Of a stretch of DNA of 43,559 bases, positions 16,500-25,901 are shown piece after piece; position 1 is the stretch's first letter, and each line of letters begins with the position of its first letter. Origin of the DNA: JANRJY01 sp033763735 (GTDB taxonomy: Bacteria; Bacteroidota; Bacteroidia; Cytophagales; UBA9547); contig JANRJY010000074.1 of the NCBI GenBank assembly GCA_033763735.1, forward strand, positions 1 to 43,559, written 5' to 3'. A program made the translations under genes and the position numbers. The notes below the pieces were generated by a model. That model saw only the letters and a program-made list of their open reading frames with translations, did not search any database and was not told where the DNA came from.

Positions 16500-18689
16500 A
16501 TGGTATCATTAGAACAGGATATAGACCTAAAAGAAAAATTAAAACAAGTATTTGGATTCACTCATTTTCGCGGGAATCAAGAAGAAATTATAAATACATT
16601 ATTAGAAGGGAAAAACACTTTCGTGATTATGCCAACCGGGGCAGGAAAATCCATGTGTTACCAGTTACCTGCAATTGTAAAAGACGGCACAGCAGTAGTC
16701 GTTTCACCTCTTATAGCACTAATGAAAAATCAAGTGGATCAAATGAATGCATTTGAGGTAAATGCACAATTTTTGAATTCCACTCTTTCAAAAGCCGAAA
16801 TTACTAAAGTAAAAAAAGACGTTTTAAGTGGAGTAACCAAATTACTTTATGTGGCACCGGAGTCTCTTACGAAAGAAGAAAATATGGCTTTTTTGCAAAG
16901 TGCAAATTTATCATTTGTGGCCATTGATGAAGCCCATTGTATTTCTGAATGGGGACATGATTTCAGACCTGAATATCGTAAAATCAGATCAATAGTTGAG
17001 CAGCTTGGAAATCCACCGATTATTGCCCTTACAGCAACAGCTACACCTAAAGTACAGCTAGATATTCAAAAAAACTTACAAATGGAGGATGCGACATTAT
17101 TTAAGTCCTCCTTTAATCGCAAAAATTTATACTATGAAGTTCGTTCAAAAACGGGTGCCAAAAAACAATTAATCAAATACGTTAAGCAACATCAAGGAAA
17201 GTCAGGGATTGTATATTGCCTAAGTCGTAAAAAAGTTGAAGAAATAGCTGAACTATTAAAAGTTAATGGAGTGAAGGCCCTCCCCTACCATGCCGGATTA
17301 GATTCAGATGTTCGAATGCGTAACCAAGATGCGTTTCTCAATGAAGATGCAGATGTGATAGTGGCTACTATTGCATTTGGAATGGGAATTGATAAACCCG
17401 ATGTAAGGTTTGTAATACATTATGATGCTCCAAAGTCACTTGAAGGATATTATCAAGAAACGGGTAGAGCTGGAAGAGATGGACTTGAAGGAAATTGTTT
17501 GATGTTTTACAGTTATGATGACATCGAAAAATTAGAAAAATTCAACAAAGACAAGTCAGTTGCTGAACGAGATAACGCAAGAGTGCTTTTGGCCGAAATG
17601 ACCTCATATGCAGAGACTTCCGTGTGTCGCAGAAGACATCTTTTAAATTATTTTGGAGAAACGCTTGACAAAGATTGTGGATTCTGCGATAATTGCCTCA
17701 AACCAAAAGAAAAATATCAAGCTATGAATGAATTACTACTCGCCTTACAGACAGTAGTTGCAACCGATGAAACGTTTGGAATTGACCATCTGGTCGACGT
17801 AATAAGAGGTGTCGACAATGACTATGTCAAAAGCCATAATCATAAAGCTTTACCGGAATATGGTAAAGGTAAAGATAAACCTGCCGAATTCTGGAATTCA
17901 GTATTCAGACAAGCGCTAGTATATCAGTTTATTGAAAAGGACTTAGAGAATCCTAGCATTTTCAAATTGACTGAAAAAGGAGAAAATTTCATAGACAACC
18001 CAAGAGAAATAGAATTCTCAAAAGATCATGATTATTCTAATTCGAATGATGAAGATGCCGATGTACCGGACAGCAACCAAGGAGCTGCAAAGTCATTTGA
18101 TTCTGTGTTGCTGGATTTATTAAAAAATCTTCGAAAAAAACTTGCCAAAGATAAAAATGTACCTCCATATGTAATTTTTCAAGATACCTCTCTTGAAGAA
18201 ATGGCTACAACATATCCAATTTCAATGGAAGATCTTAGCCATGTAAATGGTGTAGGGATGGGTAAAGCTCAAAAATTCGGCAAACCTTTTGTTGATGTAA
18301 TAAAAAAATATGTAGAAGAAAATGACATCGTAACAGCAAATGATGTAGTTGTAAAATCATCAGTAAATAAATCCAAAACCAAAATATTTATCATTCAACA
18401 AATTGATCGTAAAGTAGATTTGGAAGAAATAGCTGAAGCAAAGGACCTAACTATGGATGAATTGCTTGATGAAATAGAACATATTTGTTTTTCTGGAACC
18501 AAACTTAATATCGACTATTACATTGAACAAGTGATAGACCCTGACAAACAAGAATCAATTTATGATTATTTTATGACTTCAGAAACTGACAATGTAAGCG
18601 AAGCACTTGTTGACTTGGGTGAGGGAGAATTCAGTCCGGAAGAAATCAGATTAATACGGATAAAATTCATGTCAGAAGTGGCGATGTAG
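16500..18689 (+). CDS. recQ: ATP-dependent DNA helicase RecQ
   Basis: RecQ, 729 residues, a 3'-5' superfamily 2 helicase in recombinational repair and replication-fork processing. Motif 0 and motif I are visible (FRGNQEEII, MPTGAGKSMCYQLP), then the DEAHCISEWGHDFRPEY box, TATATPKV and the motif VI region QETGRAGRDG. A four-cysteine RecQ zinc site follows (SVCRRRHLL..CGFCDNC), then the winged helix, an HRDC domain near residues 535-615 (FDSVLLDLLKNLRKKLAKD) and a C-terminal helical extension typical of Bacteroidota RecQ. The start ATG at 16500 fits the normal N-terminus. Monocistronic as far as can be seen. Confidence 0.97.
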   Translation: MVSLEQDIDLKEKLKQVFGFTHFRGNQEEIINTLLEGKNTFVIMPTGAGKSMCYQLPAIVKDGTAVVVSPLIALMKNQVDQMNAFEVNAQFLNSTLSKAEITKVKKDVLSGVTKLLYVAPESLTKEENMAFLQSANLSFVAIDEAHCISEWGHDFRPEYRKIRSIVEQLGNPPIIALTATATPKVQLDIQKNLQMEDATLFKSSFNRKNLYYEVRSKTGAKKQLIKYVKQHQGKSGIVYCLSRKKVEEIAELLKVNGVKALPYHAGLDSDVRMRNQDAFLNEDADVIVATIAFGMGIDKPDVRFVIHYDAPKSLEGYYQETGRAGRDGLEGNCLMFYSYDDIEKLEKFNKDKSVAERDNARVLLAEMTSYAETSVCRRRHLLNYFGETLDKDCGFCDNCLKPKEKYQAMNELLLALQTVVATDETFGIDHLVDVIRGVDNDYVKSHNHKALPEYGKGKDKPAEFWNSVFRQALVYQFIEKDLENPSIFKLTEKGENFIDNPREIEFSKDHDYSNSNDEDADVPDSNQGAAKSFDSVLLDLLKNLRKKLAKDKNVPPYVIFQDTSLEEMATTYPISMEDLSHVNGVGMGKAQKFGKPFVDVIKKYVEENDIVTANDVVVKSSVNKSKTKIFIIQQIDRKVDLEEIAEAKDLTMDELLDEIEHICFSGTKLNIDYYIEQVIDPDKQESIYDYFMTSETDNVSEALVDLGEGEFSPEEIRLIRIKFMSEVAM

Positions 18690-18803
18690 ATAAATATATT
18701 CCAATTTTATCATTATATTGTATAAAAAACTCACATATTGTTTGTGATTATAAATTAGTTACATAATTTAGCAGGATATTTGTTCAAAGTATATTTTCAA
18801 ATC

Positions 18804-20021
18804 ATGTTCAAAAAACGAAAAATCTCTTTCTTCTTACCCTATGTTTTCATAGTGGGTGTACTTGTTGCTGCATGTTCCAAAGGTGGCAAAGCTACCAGTG
18901 TGGCTCCCGGTGGTGCTAGTACTGTTACCAATTTGCCTTACAATGGCGATGACAGTGCTTTTCAAGTAAATCCATACAAAGGTCAACCTGATGGACCAAA
19001 TCTAGTGTTTATTGAAGGAGGTCGTACTATTTTGGGTTCATTTGAAGAAGATATTATGAACACAAGAGATAACGTAGAACGTACGATAACCATCACTTCG
19101 TTTTTCATGGATGAAACCGAAATTGCAAATATCCACTGGTTAGAGTATCTTTTCTATACTGCTAAAGATTCTGGCGGTACCCAATCACCTGCTTATATGA
19201 GAGCGCTACCAGATACAAATTGCTGGAAACAAGCACTTTCATATAATGACCCTTATGTTGAGCATTATTTCCGTTACCCTGGATTCCGTTATTTCCCAGT
19301 AGTTGGTATATCGTGGAATCAAGCAGTTGTATATTGCAAATGGAGATCGTCTGTTGTAAACATGCAATTGGCTAAAGCAGCCGGCAGAGAAGATTTAGTA
19401 GGTATTTCAAAACAAGGAGGTCGTATTCCTCTTGAATCAGGTGTTGTCCTTCCTGAATATCGCTTGCCATCAGAAGCGGAATGGGAATATGCAGCTAAAG
19501 CACTTGTAGGAACGCAATGGTTAGATGAAAATCAAACCCACGCAAGACTTTATCCTTGGGATGGACATGCATTAAGAAACCCTTATGGTAATCAAATGGG
19601 AACATTCCTTGCAAACTTCAAAAGAGGTCGTGGCGATTATGCAGGTATAGCAGGTAAATTGAATGATGGAGCCATGATTACCGATTACATTTATTCTTAT
19701 CCTCCAAATGATTATGGATTATATTGCATGGCCGGTAACGTAAATGAGTGGGTTTATGACCTTTATCGTTCATCGTCATTTCAAGATTTTGATGATTTGA
19801 ACTCCTACAGAAAAGATGGCTCATATGATGAAGCTAAAAATTACAATAAAAAAGAGTGGATTTCATTGATTGATGATTCCGTTCGTGTATACAAAGGAGG
19901 ATCTTGGAAAGATGTGGCTTACTGGTTGTCGCCTGGTACACGCAGATTCTTATATCAAGATTCATCTTCTTCTGCTATTGGTTTCCGTTGCGCAATGATT
20001 AGAGCAGGAACTAATTACTAA
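18804..20021 (+). CDS. gldJ: GldJ-like lipoprotein (formylglycine-generating-enzyme/SUMF1 fold)
   Basis: A 405-residue lipoprotein. Starting at ATG 18804 gives a clean lipoprotein signal, MFKKRK plus a hydrophobic core and LVAAC (Cys24); a TTG at 18780 would only add eight residues. The mature protein is a SUMF1/FGE-sulfatase-type fold (VFIEGGRTILGS, FFMDETEIANIHWLEYL, FPVVGISWNQAVVYCKWR, YRLPSEAEWEYAAK, YCMAGNVNEWVYD, VYKGGSWKDVAYW, GFRC). GldJ and GldK/PorK share this fold and are required for gliding and T9SS; the WLEYL and HYFRYP...FPVVGISW segments and the solitary location, with no porL/M/N next door, favour GldJ. It is shorter than F. johnsoniae GldJ. A strong terminator follows. Confidence 0.78.
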   Translation: MFKKRKISFFLPYVFIVGVLVAACSKGGKATSVAPGGASTVTNLPYNGDDSAFQVNPYKGQPDGPNLVFIEGGRTILGSFEEDIMNTRDNVERTITITSFFMDETEIANIHWLEYLFYTAKDSGGTQSPAYMRALPDTNCWKQALSYNDPYVEHYFRYPGFRYFPVVGISWNQAVVYCKWRSSVVNMQLAKAAGREDLVGISKQGGRIPLESGVVLPEYRLPSEAEWEYAAKALVGTQWLDENQTHARLYPWDGHALRNPYGNQMGTFLANFKRGRGDYAGIAGKLNDGAMITDYIYSYPPNDYGLYCMAGNVNEWVYDLYRSSSFQDFDDLNSYRKDGSYDEAKNYNKKEWISLIDDSVRVYKGGSWKDVAYWLSPGTRRFLYQDSSSSAIGFRCAMIRAGTNY

Positions 20022-20043
20022 AATATTTTAATCAAATTATTTC

Positions 20044-20075
20044 AAAGGTCATGAATTATTTCATGACCTTTTTAT
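20044..20075 (+). terminator. intrinsic terminator after gldJ-like gene
   Basis: AAAGGTCATGA (20044-20054) pairs perfectly with TCATGACCTTT (20061-20071) around a six-base ATTATT loop, followed by a T-rich run. The same T-rich run contains TAttTTTG (20073-20080), a candidate -7 box for mutS, whose ATG is at 20095, so terminator tail and next promoter are superimposed. Confidence 0.9.
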
Positions 20076-20094
20076 TTTTGTACAAATACCATCG

Positions 20095-22743
20095 ATGCAA
20101 TCCGATTCCACAAAAAAAGTAAAATCTGCTAAACCGGGAAAAGAAGATACGCCTTTAATGCGACAGTATTTTGCTGTTAAAGAAAAGTATCCTGGTGCAC
20201 TTGTGTTATTCAGAGTAGGCGACTTTTATGAAACATTTGGAGAAGATGCTATCAAAGCTAGTGGAATATTAGGGATTACCCTCACCAAAAGAGGAAATGG
20301 ATCTGCCAGCGAAATAGAATTAGCAGGGTTTCCTTATCATTCGCTTGATACCTATTTGCCAAAACTTGTAAGAGCCGGACAAAGAGTAGCGGTATGTGAC
20401 CAATTGGAAGACCCTCGATTTGTAAAAGGAATCGTAAAAAGAGGCGTTACAGAATTGGTTACTCCTGGGGTGGTGTATAATGATAATGTGCTGCAAACCA
20501 AAAGAAATAATTTCTTAGCTTCCATTTATATCGAGAATGAAATTATCGGAATTTCCTTTTTAGACATATCAACAGGGGAATTTATGTGTACACAAGGAAA
20601 TCAGGCGTACATTGAAAAGTTGATACAAGGTTTTATGCCTTCCGAAATAATTTTTAATAGAGCTCATAAATCTGTAATACAAACATTTACCAATGATAAT
20701 TTTGCGCTTTTTGGATTGGATGAATGGGTTTTCAGTTACGATTATACACATGAATTACTGACAAATCAATTTGGCACTAATAATCTGAAAGGTTTCGGAA
20801 TTGATTCACTAAATGCTGCAATAATTGCTTCCGGTTCAATTCTTCACTACTTGAAATCAACTGAACATCACGAAGTTAGTCATATCAATAACTTATCGCG
20901 CATAGAAGAAGAAAACTTTGTTTGGTTGGATAGGTTTACTATCCGAAATCTGGAATTGATATATCCGCAATACGAAGGAGGAATTCCCTTAGTTGAAGTA
21001 TTGGACAAAACAATCACTCCTATGGGCTCGCGACTACTTCGGAAGTGGTTGTTAATGCCATTAAAAGATATTATCACTATACAACAAAGACAAAACGTAG
21101 TTGAACAATTTTGTAAATTCGTAGATACCGGAACTGAAGTTGGTAATTATTTAGATGAAATTGGTGATTTGGAAAGACTTATTTCAAAGGTTGCTGCAAA
21201 ACGAATCAACCCAAGAGAATTACAGCAATTGAGAAGATCGCTCTCGGCAATCCAACCAATAATTGAAGCAATTACTAAAATCAAGCATCCAAGTACAGAA
21301 AGATTTGCCCGACTATTATTGCCTTGTAATGAACTAATTGATAAAATTACTAAAGAACTCAAACCGGATGTTTCAATTGTAATTAATCAGGGAGGTTTGA
21401 TTAATAAAGGAGTTAACGTTGAACTTGATGAGTTACTTGATATTGCACACTCGGGGAAAGATTATTTAATTCAAATTACCCAAAGAGAAATAGAAAAAAC
21501 AGGCATTACTACTCTTAAAATTCAATTCAACAAAGTATTTGGTTATTATCTGGAAGTAACGAATTCGCACAAAAATAAAGTACCCCCGGAGTGGATTCGA
21601 AAACAAACCACAGTAAATGGGGAACGATATATTACGGAAGAACTTAAATCCTACGAAGATAAAATATTAAATGCAGAAGAAAAGATTGCGGTAATTGAAC
21701 AACGAATTTTCTTGGAGTTAGTTCATTTTGCGGCAGACTATGTGGCTCCAATTCAGCAAAATGCAAAAATAATAGGAGAAATAGATTGCCTACTCTCGTT
21801 TGCAAGAAATGCACTTAAAAATAATTACGTAAAACCTGAATTGTCGGACTCAAATGTTATAGAAATTAAGGATGGACGACATCCGGTAATAGAACAAAAC
21901 TTGCCTTTAGGCGAAAAATATATTCCAAATGATGTGATTCTTAACGAAGAGGATCAACAAATTATCATTATCACCGGGCCAAATATGGCTGGCAAATCAG
22001 CTTTATTGCGACAAACCGCCTTGATTGTGCTTATGGCTCAAATAGGCAGTTATGTACCTGCAAGTAGTGTAAAATTGGGTATGGTTGATAAAATTTTTAC
22101 TCGAGTGGGTGCATCAGATAACTTGTCAAGAGGTGAGTCAACATTTATGGTTGAAATGACCGAAACCGCCAGTATTTTGAATAACTTAAGCAATCGTAGT
22201 TTGATACTTATGGACGAAATTGGCAGAGGCACAAGCACTTATGATGGTATTTCAATTGCTTGGGCCATTGTAGAACACCTACACAATCATCCAAAATTCA
22301 GACCTAAAACTTTATTCGCCACTCATTATCATGAATTGAATGAACTTGCAAAGGACATGGAAAGAGTGAAAAACTTTAATGTATCGGTGAAAGAATCAGG
22401 CAATAAAATCATTTTTATGCGTAAATTGAAGGAAGGAGGAGCTGAACATAGTTTTGGAATTCATGTTGCCCAAATTGCCGGTATGCCAAACTCAGTGGTT
22501 TTCAGATCAAACGAAATCATGCATGAACTGGAAAAAGATAAGGTTAAAGAAAAAATGGGCAAAAAAGTAAAAGATATTCCCAAAATAAATTATCAGATGA
22601 GCATTTTTGAAGCAAATGATCCAAAGTATTTAAAAATTAAGGAGATTCTGGATAAAACAGATGTAAACATAATTACCCCAATAGATGCCTTGTTAAAAAT
22701 AAATGAAATGAAATCGGTATTTAACTCAGAAAAAATAATTTAA
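20095..22743 (+). CDS. mutS: DNA mismatch repair protein MutS
   Basis: MutS1, 882 residues, the mismatch recognition ATPase. The N-terminal mismatch-binding motif is intact (VGDFYETF; Phe44 and Glu46). The C-terminal ATPase has Walker A as TGPNMAGKSALLRQ, then the STFMVEMTETASILNN loop, Walker B LILMDEIGRGTSTYDG and FATHYHEL. The last 80 residues carry the helix-turn-helix dimer region and a C-terminal extension. MutL is not in the window. It ends four bases from the convergent DUF5618 gene, with no terminator visible between. Confidence 0.98.
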   Translation: MQSDSTKKVKSAKPGKEDTPLMRQYFAVKEKYPGALVLFRVGDFYETFGEDAIKASGILGITLTKRGNGSASEIELAGFPYHSLDTYLPKLVRAGQRVAVCDQLEDPRFVKGIVKRGVTELVTPGVVYNDNVLQTKRNNFLASIYIENEIIGISFLDISTGEFMCTQGNQAYIEKLIQGFMPSEIIFNRAHKSVIQTFTNDNFALFGLDEWVFSYDYTHELLTNQFGTNNLKGFGIDSLNAAIIASGSILHYLKSTEHHEVSHINNLSRIEEENFVWLDRFTIRNLELIYPQYEGGIPLVEVLDKTITPMGSRLLRKWLLMPLKDIITIQQRQNVVEQFCKFVDTGTEVGNYLDEIGDLERLISKVAAKRINPRELQQLRRSLSAIQPIIEAITKIKHPSTERFARLLLPCNELIDKITKELKPDVSIVINQGGLINKGVNVELDELLDIAHSGKDYLIQITQREIEKTGITTLKIQFNKVFGYYLEVTNSHKNKVPPEWIRKQTTVNGERYITEELKSYEDKILNAEEKIAVIEQRIFLELVHFAADYVAPIQQNAKIIGEIDCLLSFARNALKNNYVKPELSDSNVIEIKDGRHPVIEQNLPLGEKYIPNDVILNEEDQQIIIITGPNMAGKSALLRQTALIVLMAQIGSYVPASSVKLGMVDKIFTRVGASDNLSRGESTFMVEMTETASILNNLSNRSLILMDEIGRGTSTYDGISIAWAIVEHLHNHPKFRPKTLFATHYHELNELAKDMERVKNFNVSVKESGNKIIFMRKLKEGGAEHSFGIHVAQIAGMPNSVVFRSNEIMHELEKDKVKEKMGKKVKDIPKINYQMSIFEANDPKYLKIKEILDKTDVNIITPIDALLKINEMKSVFNSEKII

Positions 22744-22747
22744 AAAA

Positions 22748-23137
22748 TTAATTCTTTTTATTTTCGTTATTTTCAGTAGCCCATTCAATAATTTCAATTG
22801 CGTCATTTATTCCTTCTTGCGCTAAAGAATATTTCAAATTACCGTCATAGCCCATTGCCAGATGTAAAGTGTCATATGCATTCATCACCAATCGAATCAT
22901 TTTAGGATTTACCTTTGCTACTTTTTCTTTGTATTTATTAATATCTGGTCTACCTTTCCCCTTTTTAATTTCAGGAAATCGATAATCAAGAGCCTCTAGT
23001 ACCCCATTCCAAAGTGTATTTCCAGCCATACGAACATATTTTTTATCTGTATAAAATCTATCTTCTTTCTTTGCCTTGTTAGAAAGTATTTCTTGGGCAT
23101 TTTGAACGTATCGTATTGCTTCTTTATAGGTACTCAT
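22748..23137 (-). CDS. DUF5618 family protein
   Basis: A 129-residue, mostly alpha-helical cytoplasmic protein matching what is known of DUF5618, a small Bacteroidota family of unknown function. The recognisable parts are the N-terminal YKEAIRYVQNAQEILSNKAK, the central VRMAGNTLWNGVLEALDYRF and the C-terminal LHLAMGYDGNLKYSLAQEG. It looks like a HEPN/four-helix type bundle, but no catalytic residues are evident. It is convergent with mutS and divergent from the DUF485 gene, in a unit of its own. Confidence 0.82.
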   Translation of the reverse strand: MSTYKEAIRYVQNAQEILSNKAKKEDRFYTDKKYVRMAGNTLWNGVLEALDYRFPEIKKGKGRPDINKYKEKVAKVNPKMIRLVMNAYDTLHLAMGYDGNLKYSLAQEGINDAIEIIEWATENNENKKN

Positions 23138-23280
23138 GACAAAATTTTTTACAAATTTACAAAATATTTATTCATACTATTTTGATTCATTCAGATTAAA
23201 CAAATAAGTAATAAAATCAACCCAAATGCATAAGATTTGTAATACATTTATTAGAATTGCACATAAATACAAAACTTACC

Positions 23281-23577
23281 ATGAACAAAGACCCAAATAA
23301 AATAATTCAAAGTGAAGATTTTAAAAATCTGGTTAAAAAAAGATGGTCGTTTTCAATTACAATGGCTGCTTTAATGCTAGTTGTTTATTTTGGTTTCTTA
23401 CTTTCTATTGCATTTAATAAAACCATTTTTGCTGTTAAGTTGGGTAGTGGAGTTACAATTGGCATCATTTTAGGGCTCGGAATTATATGTTTTGCTTGGA
23501 TTATGACTGGCATTTATGTTTTTTGGGCCAATGGCTCTTATGACGAAGAAGTAGCAAAACTAAAGGCGAAAGTGTAA
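23281..23577 (+). CDS. DUF485-like inner-membrane protein
   Basis: A 98-residue protein when started at ATG 23281 (an upstream in-frame TTG is not convincing). It has the DUF485 layout: a short cytoplasmic N-terminus (FKNLVKKRWSFS), a first membrane helix (MAALMLVVYFGFLLSIAF), a second (GVTIGIILGLGIICFAWIMTGIYVFWAN) and a charged C-terminal tail (YDEEVAKLKAKV). DUF485 proteins are usually encoded beside an acetate/monocarboxylate sodium:solute symporter (ActP); no symporter is adjacent here. Role in acetate transport is therefore only suggested by family. Confidence 0.8.
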   Translation: MNKDPNKIIQSEDFKNLVKKRWSFSITMAALMLVVYFGFLLSIAFNKTIFAVKLGSGVTIGIILGLGIICFAWIMTGIYVFWANGSYDEEVAKLKAKV

Positions 23578-23643
23578 ACGTGTTAACGTTTTGATATATT
23601 GACGTTTTAAAGTTCTATGTGTTCAAGTATTAAGTTTATATAA

Positions 23644-23695
23644 TTCAAAACTCAATCATTCAATCATTCAATCATTCAATACTCAATCATCCAGT
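23644..23695. repeat. CATTCAAT simple-sequence tract
   Basis: Repeats of the CATTCAAT word, flanked by AAAACTCAAT and ATACTCAATCAT, share phrases with the tract at 163-303 (notably ATTCAAAACTCA and CAATCATCCA). It lies between the convergent DUF485 and metal-transport genes and stops two bases short of the latter's stop codon. No gene lies in 23578-23696. Confidence 0.85.
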
Positions 23696-23696
23696 A

Positions 23697-25457
23697 TCAG
23701 TCCGCATGATAATGGTCCGTTTCTTGAAGTATGGAAAGTCGACCGCTATAAGTTTTAGAAATGTTGTCGTTTGTAAATGTTTCTATCGTAGGTCCACAAG
23801 CAATAAGTCGTTGGTTTACCATTATTACAGAATCAAAATAATCTTTCACTTTTGATAGGTCATGATGAATCATTAGCACTGTTTTCCCTTCTTTGGCCAA
23901 AGTTTTTATAATTTGTATTATTTTTTCTTCGGTAGTAACATCTACACCTACAAATGGTTCGTCAAAAAACAATACCTCTGCTTCTTGGCACAATGCACGA
24001 GCTATAAATACTCTTTGTTGTTGCCCACCAGACAAGTCTCCAATTTGGCGGTTTCTGAATTCGTCCAAACCCATTTTATGAATAGCCTGAATGGTTTTGT
24101 TTCGGTCATCTGAATTATAATTTCTGAACTTGGTTTGTGCTGGCATTCGGCCTGACAGCACAACATCAAAAACTGTTGCCGGAAACTCCCAGTCGATTTC
24201 TTCTTTTTGAGGGATGTAAGCTATTTTATCTCTGATTTTGGATACAGGATTATTATTGATATTCACTAAGCCTGAATCGGGGGTAATTAATCCTAAAATC
24301 GCTTTGAATAAAGTGGATTTTCCTGCACCGTTAGGTCCCAAAAGTCCATATACTTTGCCGGCATCCAATTGAAAATTGATATTTGTGAGCACACGTTTCT
24401 TTTCATAAGTAACACTCAGATTTTGAACGTCTATAGTATAATTATGCCAATTTAATTTAGCAGATTTTTGAGGTCTTACTTTAAGAAATACAAAAATAAA
24501 AACCCCGATAAAAAGTGTACCAGTACTCAAAAGCAAAATCAGCAAATCATTAGTTATTGCTAACGATTTTTCTTTTTTAGTCGATAGCCCATTTACAATA
24601 GTGTCCACATTATACTTCAACATTTCAATATAAGTACCGGCTCCACTTATTTCATCACCTATGGAATCGGCAAAGAGTTTACCCCCAATCACAACATTAT
24701 TATCAGTAGCTAATTGATTGATTAACTTTGGGTTAATGGTGGATTCCACAAAAATGGCAGGGATTCCAGTTTCTTTGATAATGTTCACCAATCGGTTAAT
24801 ATCACCTATTTGAGCCTCTGCATCGGTTGAAGTTCCCATAGCCGATTCAACACGAATGCCATATTCTTTTCCAAAATATCTAAAGGCATCATGTGAAGTT
24901 ATTAGTACTCTTTTTTCTGGCGGAATTTGTTCGATTTTGGTTTTAATGTATAAATCAAGGGAATCGAGTTTTAACAAATATTCGGTTGCTTTTTTCTTAT
25001 ATTTAAATTGATTGAACTGGTCAATTTCAACCAATGCATTAGTTATATTGATCGCATATATTTTGCCATGTTTTGGATTCATCCATGCATGAGGGTCAGG
25101 GGAGGCATGCAAACTGAGATTTTGAATTGGCTCAATTCCTTTCGCAGCTTCTATTACGGTTTGCTTTTTGCCACTATTATCAATGAGTTCATTAAGCCAT
25201 CCTTCCAGATACAATCCATTTTTGATTATGAGTTGTGCATCAGCCACCTTTTGGGCATCTGCCGGCAGTGGGTCGTAAATATGCGGGTCACCTCCAATAG
25301 GCATCAAACATTGAATGTCCAGTGAGGTATCGCCTATGTTTTTTGTAATGTCATAAATAATAGTTGTGGTACACACAATTTTAATTTTATTTTTGGCATG
25401 TATTTTAATATTTAAGAAGCTTACAAAAATTAAGAAGTAAAATATTTTACTTTTCAT
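23697..25457 (-). CDS. Zn/Mn ABC transporter: solute-binding protein fused to ATP-binding subunit
   Basis: A 586-residue fusion of two proteins that are normally separate. Residues 1-20 are a signal peptide or N-terminal anchor. About 25-290 form a cluster A-I (ZnuA/MntA-type) solute-binding protein, with likely metal ligands H59 (GGDPHIYDP), H123 (DPHAWMNP), H189 (SHDAFRYFG) and D264 (FADSIG). Residues about 303-326 are one hydrophobic helix. About 342-580 form an ABC ATPase with Walker A GPNGAGKST (374-382), LSGGQQQR, Walker B VLFFDEP and the switch histidine in MIHHDL. The single helix would put the first domain outside and the second inside the cytoplasm. No permease gene is adjacent. It overlaps the repressor gene by 4 bp, so metal repression of both is likely. 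Zn versus Mn is undecided; the MntR-like neighbour favours Mn. Confidence 0.9.
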   Translation of the reverse strand: MKSKIFYFLIFVSFLNIKIHAKNKIKIVCTTTIIYDITKNIGDTSLDIQCLMPIGGDPHIYDPLPADAQKVADAQLIIKNGLYLEGWLNELIDNSGKKQTVIEAAKGIEPIQNLSLHASPDPHAWMNPKHGKIYAINITNALVEIDQFNQFKYKKKATEYLLKLDSLDLYIKTKIEQIPPEKRVLITSHDAFRYFGKEYGIRVESAMGTSTDAEAQIGDINRLVNIIKETGIPAIFVESTINPKLINQLATDNNVVIGGKLFADSIGDEISGAGTYIEMLKYNVDTIVNGLSTKKEKSLAITNDLLILLLSTGTLFIGVFIFVFLKVRPQKSAKLNWHNYTIDVQNLSVTYEKKRVLTNINFQLDAGKVYGLLGPNGAGKSTLFKAILGLITPDSGLVNINNNPVSKIRDKIAYIPQKEEIDWEFPATVFDVVLSGRMPAQTKFRNYNSDDRNKTIQAIHKMGLDEFRNRQIGDLSGGQQQRVFIARALCQEAEVLFFDEPFVGVDVTTEEKIIQIIKTLAKEGKTVLMIHHDLSKVKDYFDSVIMVNQRLIACGPTIETFTNDNISKTYSGRLSILQETDHYHAD

Positions 25458-25897
25458 ACTTCATTATCTGTTTGATTTACAGGCCATTTGCCTTCTTTGT
25501 CAGGTATTGGATTGCCATGCGGATCTATTACCGGAAAACCCAAAAGCTCATCAATTCTTGAAATCAGAAGTGGGGAATTAATATGTTCTAATTGTTCTGC
25601 AACTTCATGCACTTGATCCCAATTGAACTTGAGTTTTTCTACCAAAAATACTTCCCAAAGTCGGTGTTTGCGTATTACTGTGATTGCTTCATCAATTCCC
25701 AACTTGTTTAATTTAACTCCTTGATATTTAACATGTAACAACAACTTTTTAGTTGAAAGTTTTTTAATCATGTCAGTTACAGAAGCTGGTTTCGTTTGGA
25801 GGATTTCTGCAATTGCGTTTGTCGAAACTTCCGTTTGTCCATGATCGGACAAATGGTATATGGTTTTAAGATAATTTTGCTCAGACAAACTCAACAT
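25454..25897 (-). CDS. mntR: DtxR/MntR-type metal-dependent repressor
   Basis: A 147-residue member of the DtxR/MntR family. Residues 1-65 are the winged helix-turn-helix (SEQNYLKTIYHLSD, then TNAIAEILQTKPASVTDMIKKLSTK). Residues 66-147 are the dimerisation and metal-binding domain, with H78 in VIRKHRLWEVFLV and the H97/E98/E101/E104/H105 set in HEVAEQLEH, matching family ligand positions. No SH3-like third domain, so it is the short MntR-like form. It is the first gene of an operon with the metal transporter fusion (4 bp ATGA overlap), and a DtxR-like palindrome lies in its own promoter, so autoregulation is expected. Whether Mn, Fe or Zn is the co-repressor is not settled. Confidence 0.9.
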   Translation of the reverse strand: MLSLSEQNYLKTIYHLSDHGQTEVSTNAIAEILQTKPASVTDMIKKLSTKKLLLHVKYQGVKLNKLGIDEAITVIRKHRLWEVFLVEKLKFNWDQVHEVAEQLEHINSPLLISRIDELLGFPVIDPHGNPIPDKEGKWPVNQTDNEV

Positions 25898-25901
25898 AAT
25901 A

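Noticed and set aside
18780..18803. TTG start for the GldJ-like gene
   Set aside because: The ATG at 18804 gives a standard lipoprotein signal; the extra eight residues put a hydrophobic stretch before the basic N-region.
18804..20021. Calling this gene GldK/PorK
   Set aside because: The fold is shared, but no porL/porM/porN genes follow and the HYFRYP...FPVVGISW region looks more like GldJ; kept as GldJ-like with moderate confidence.
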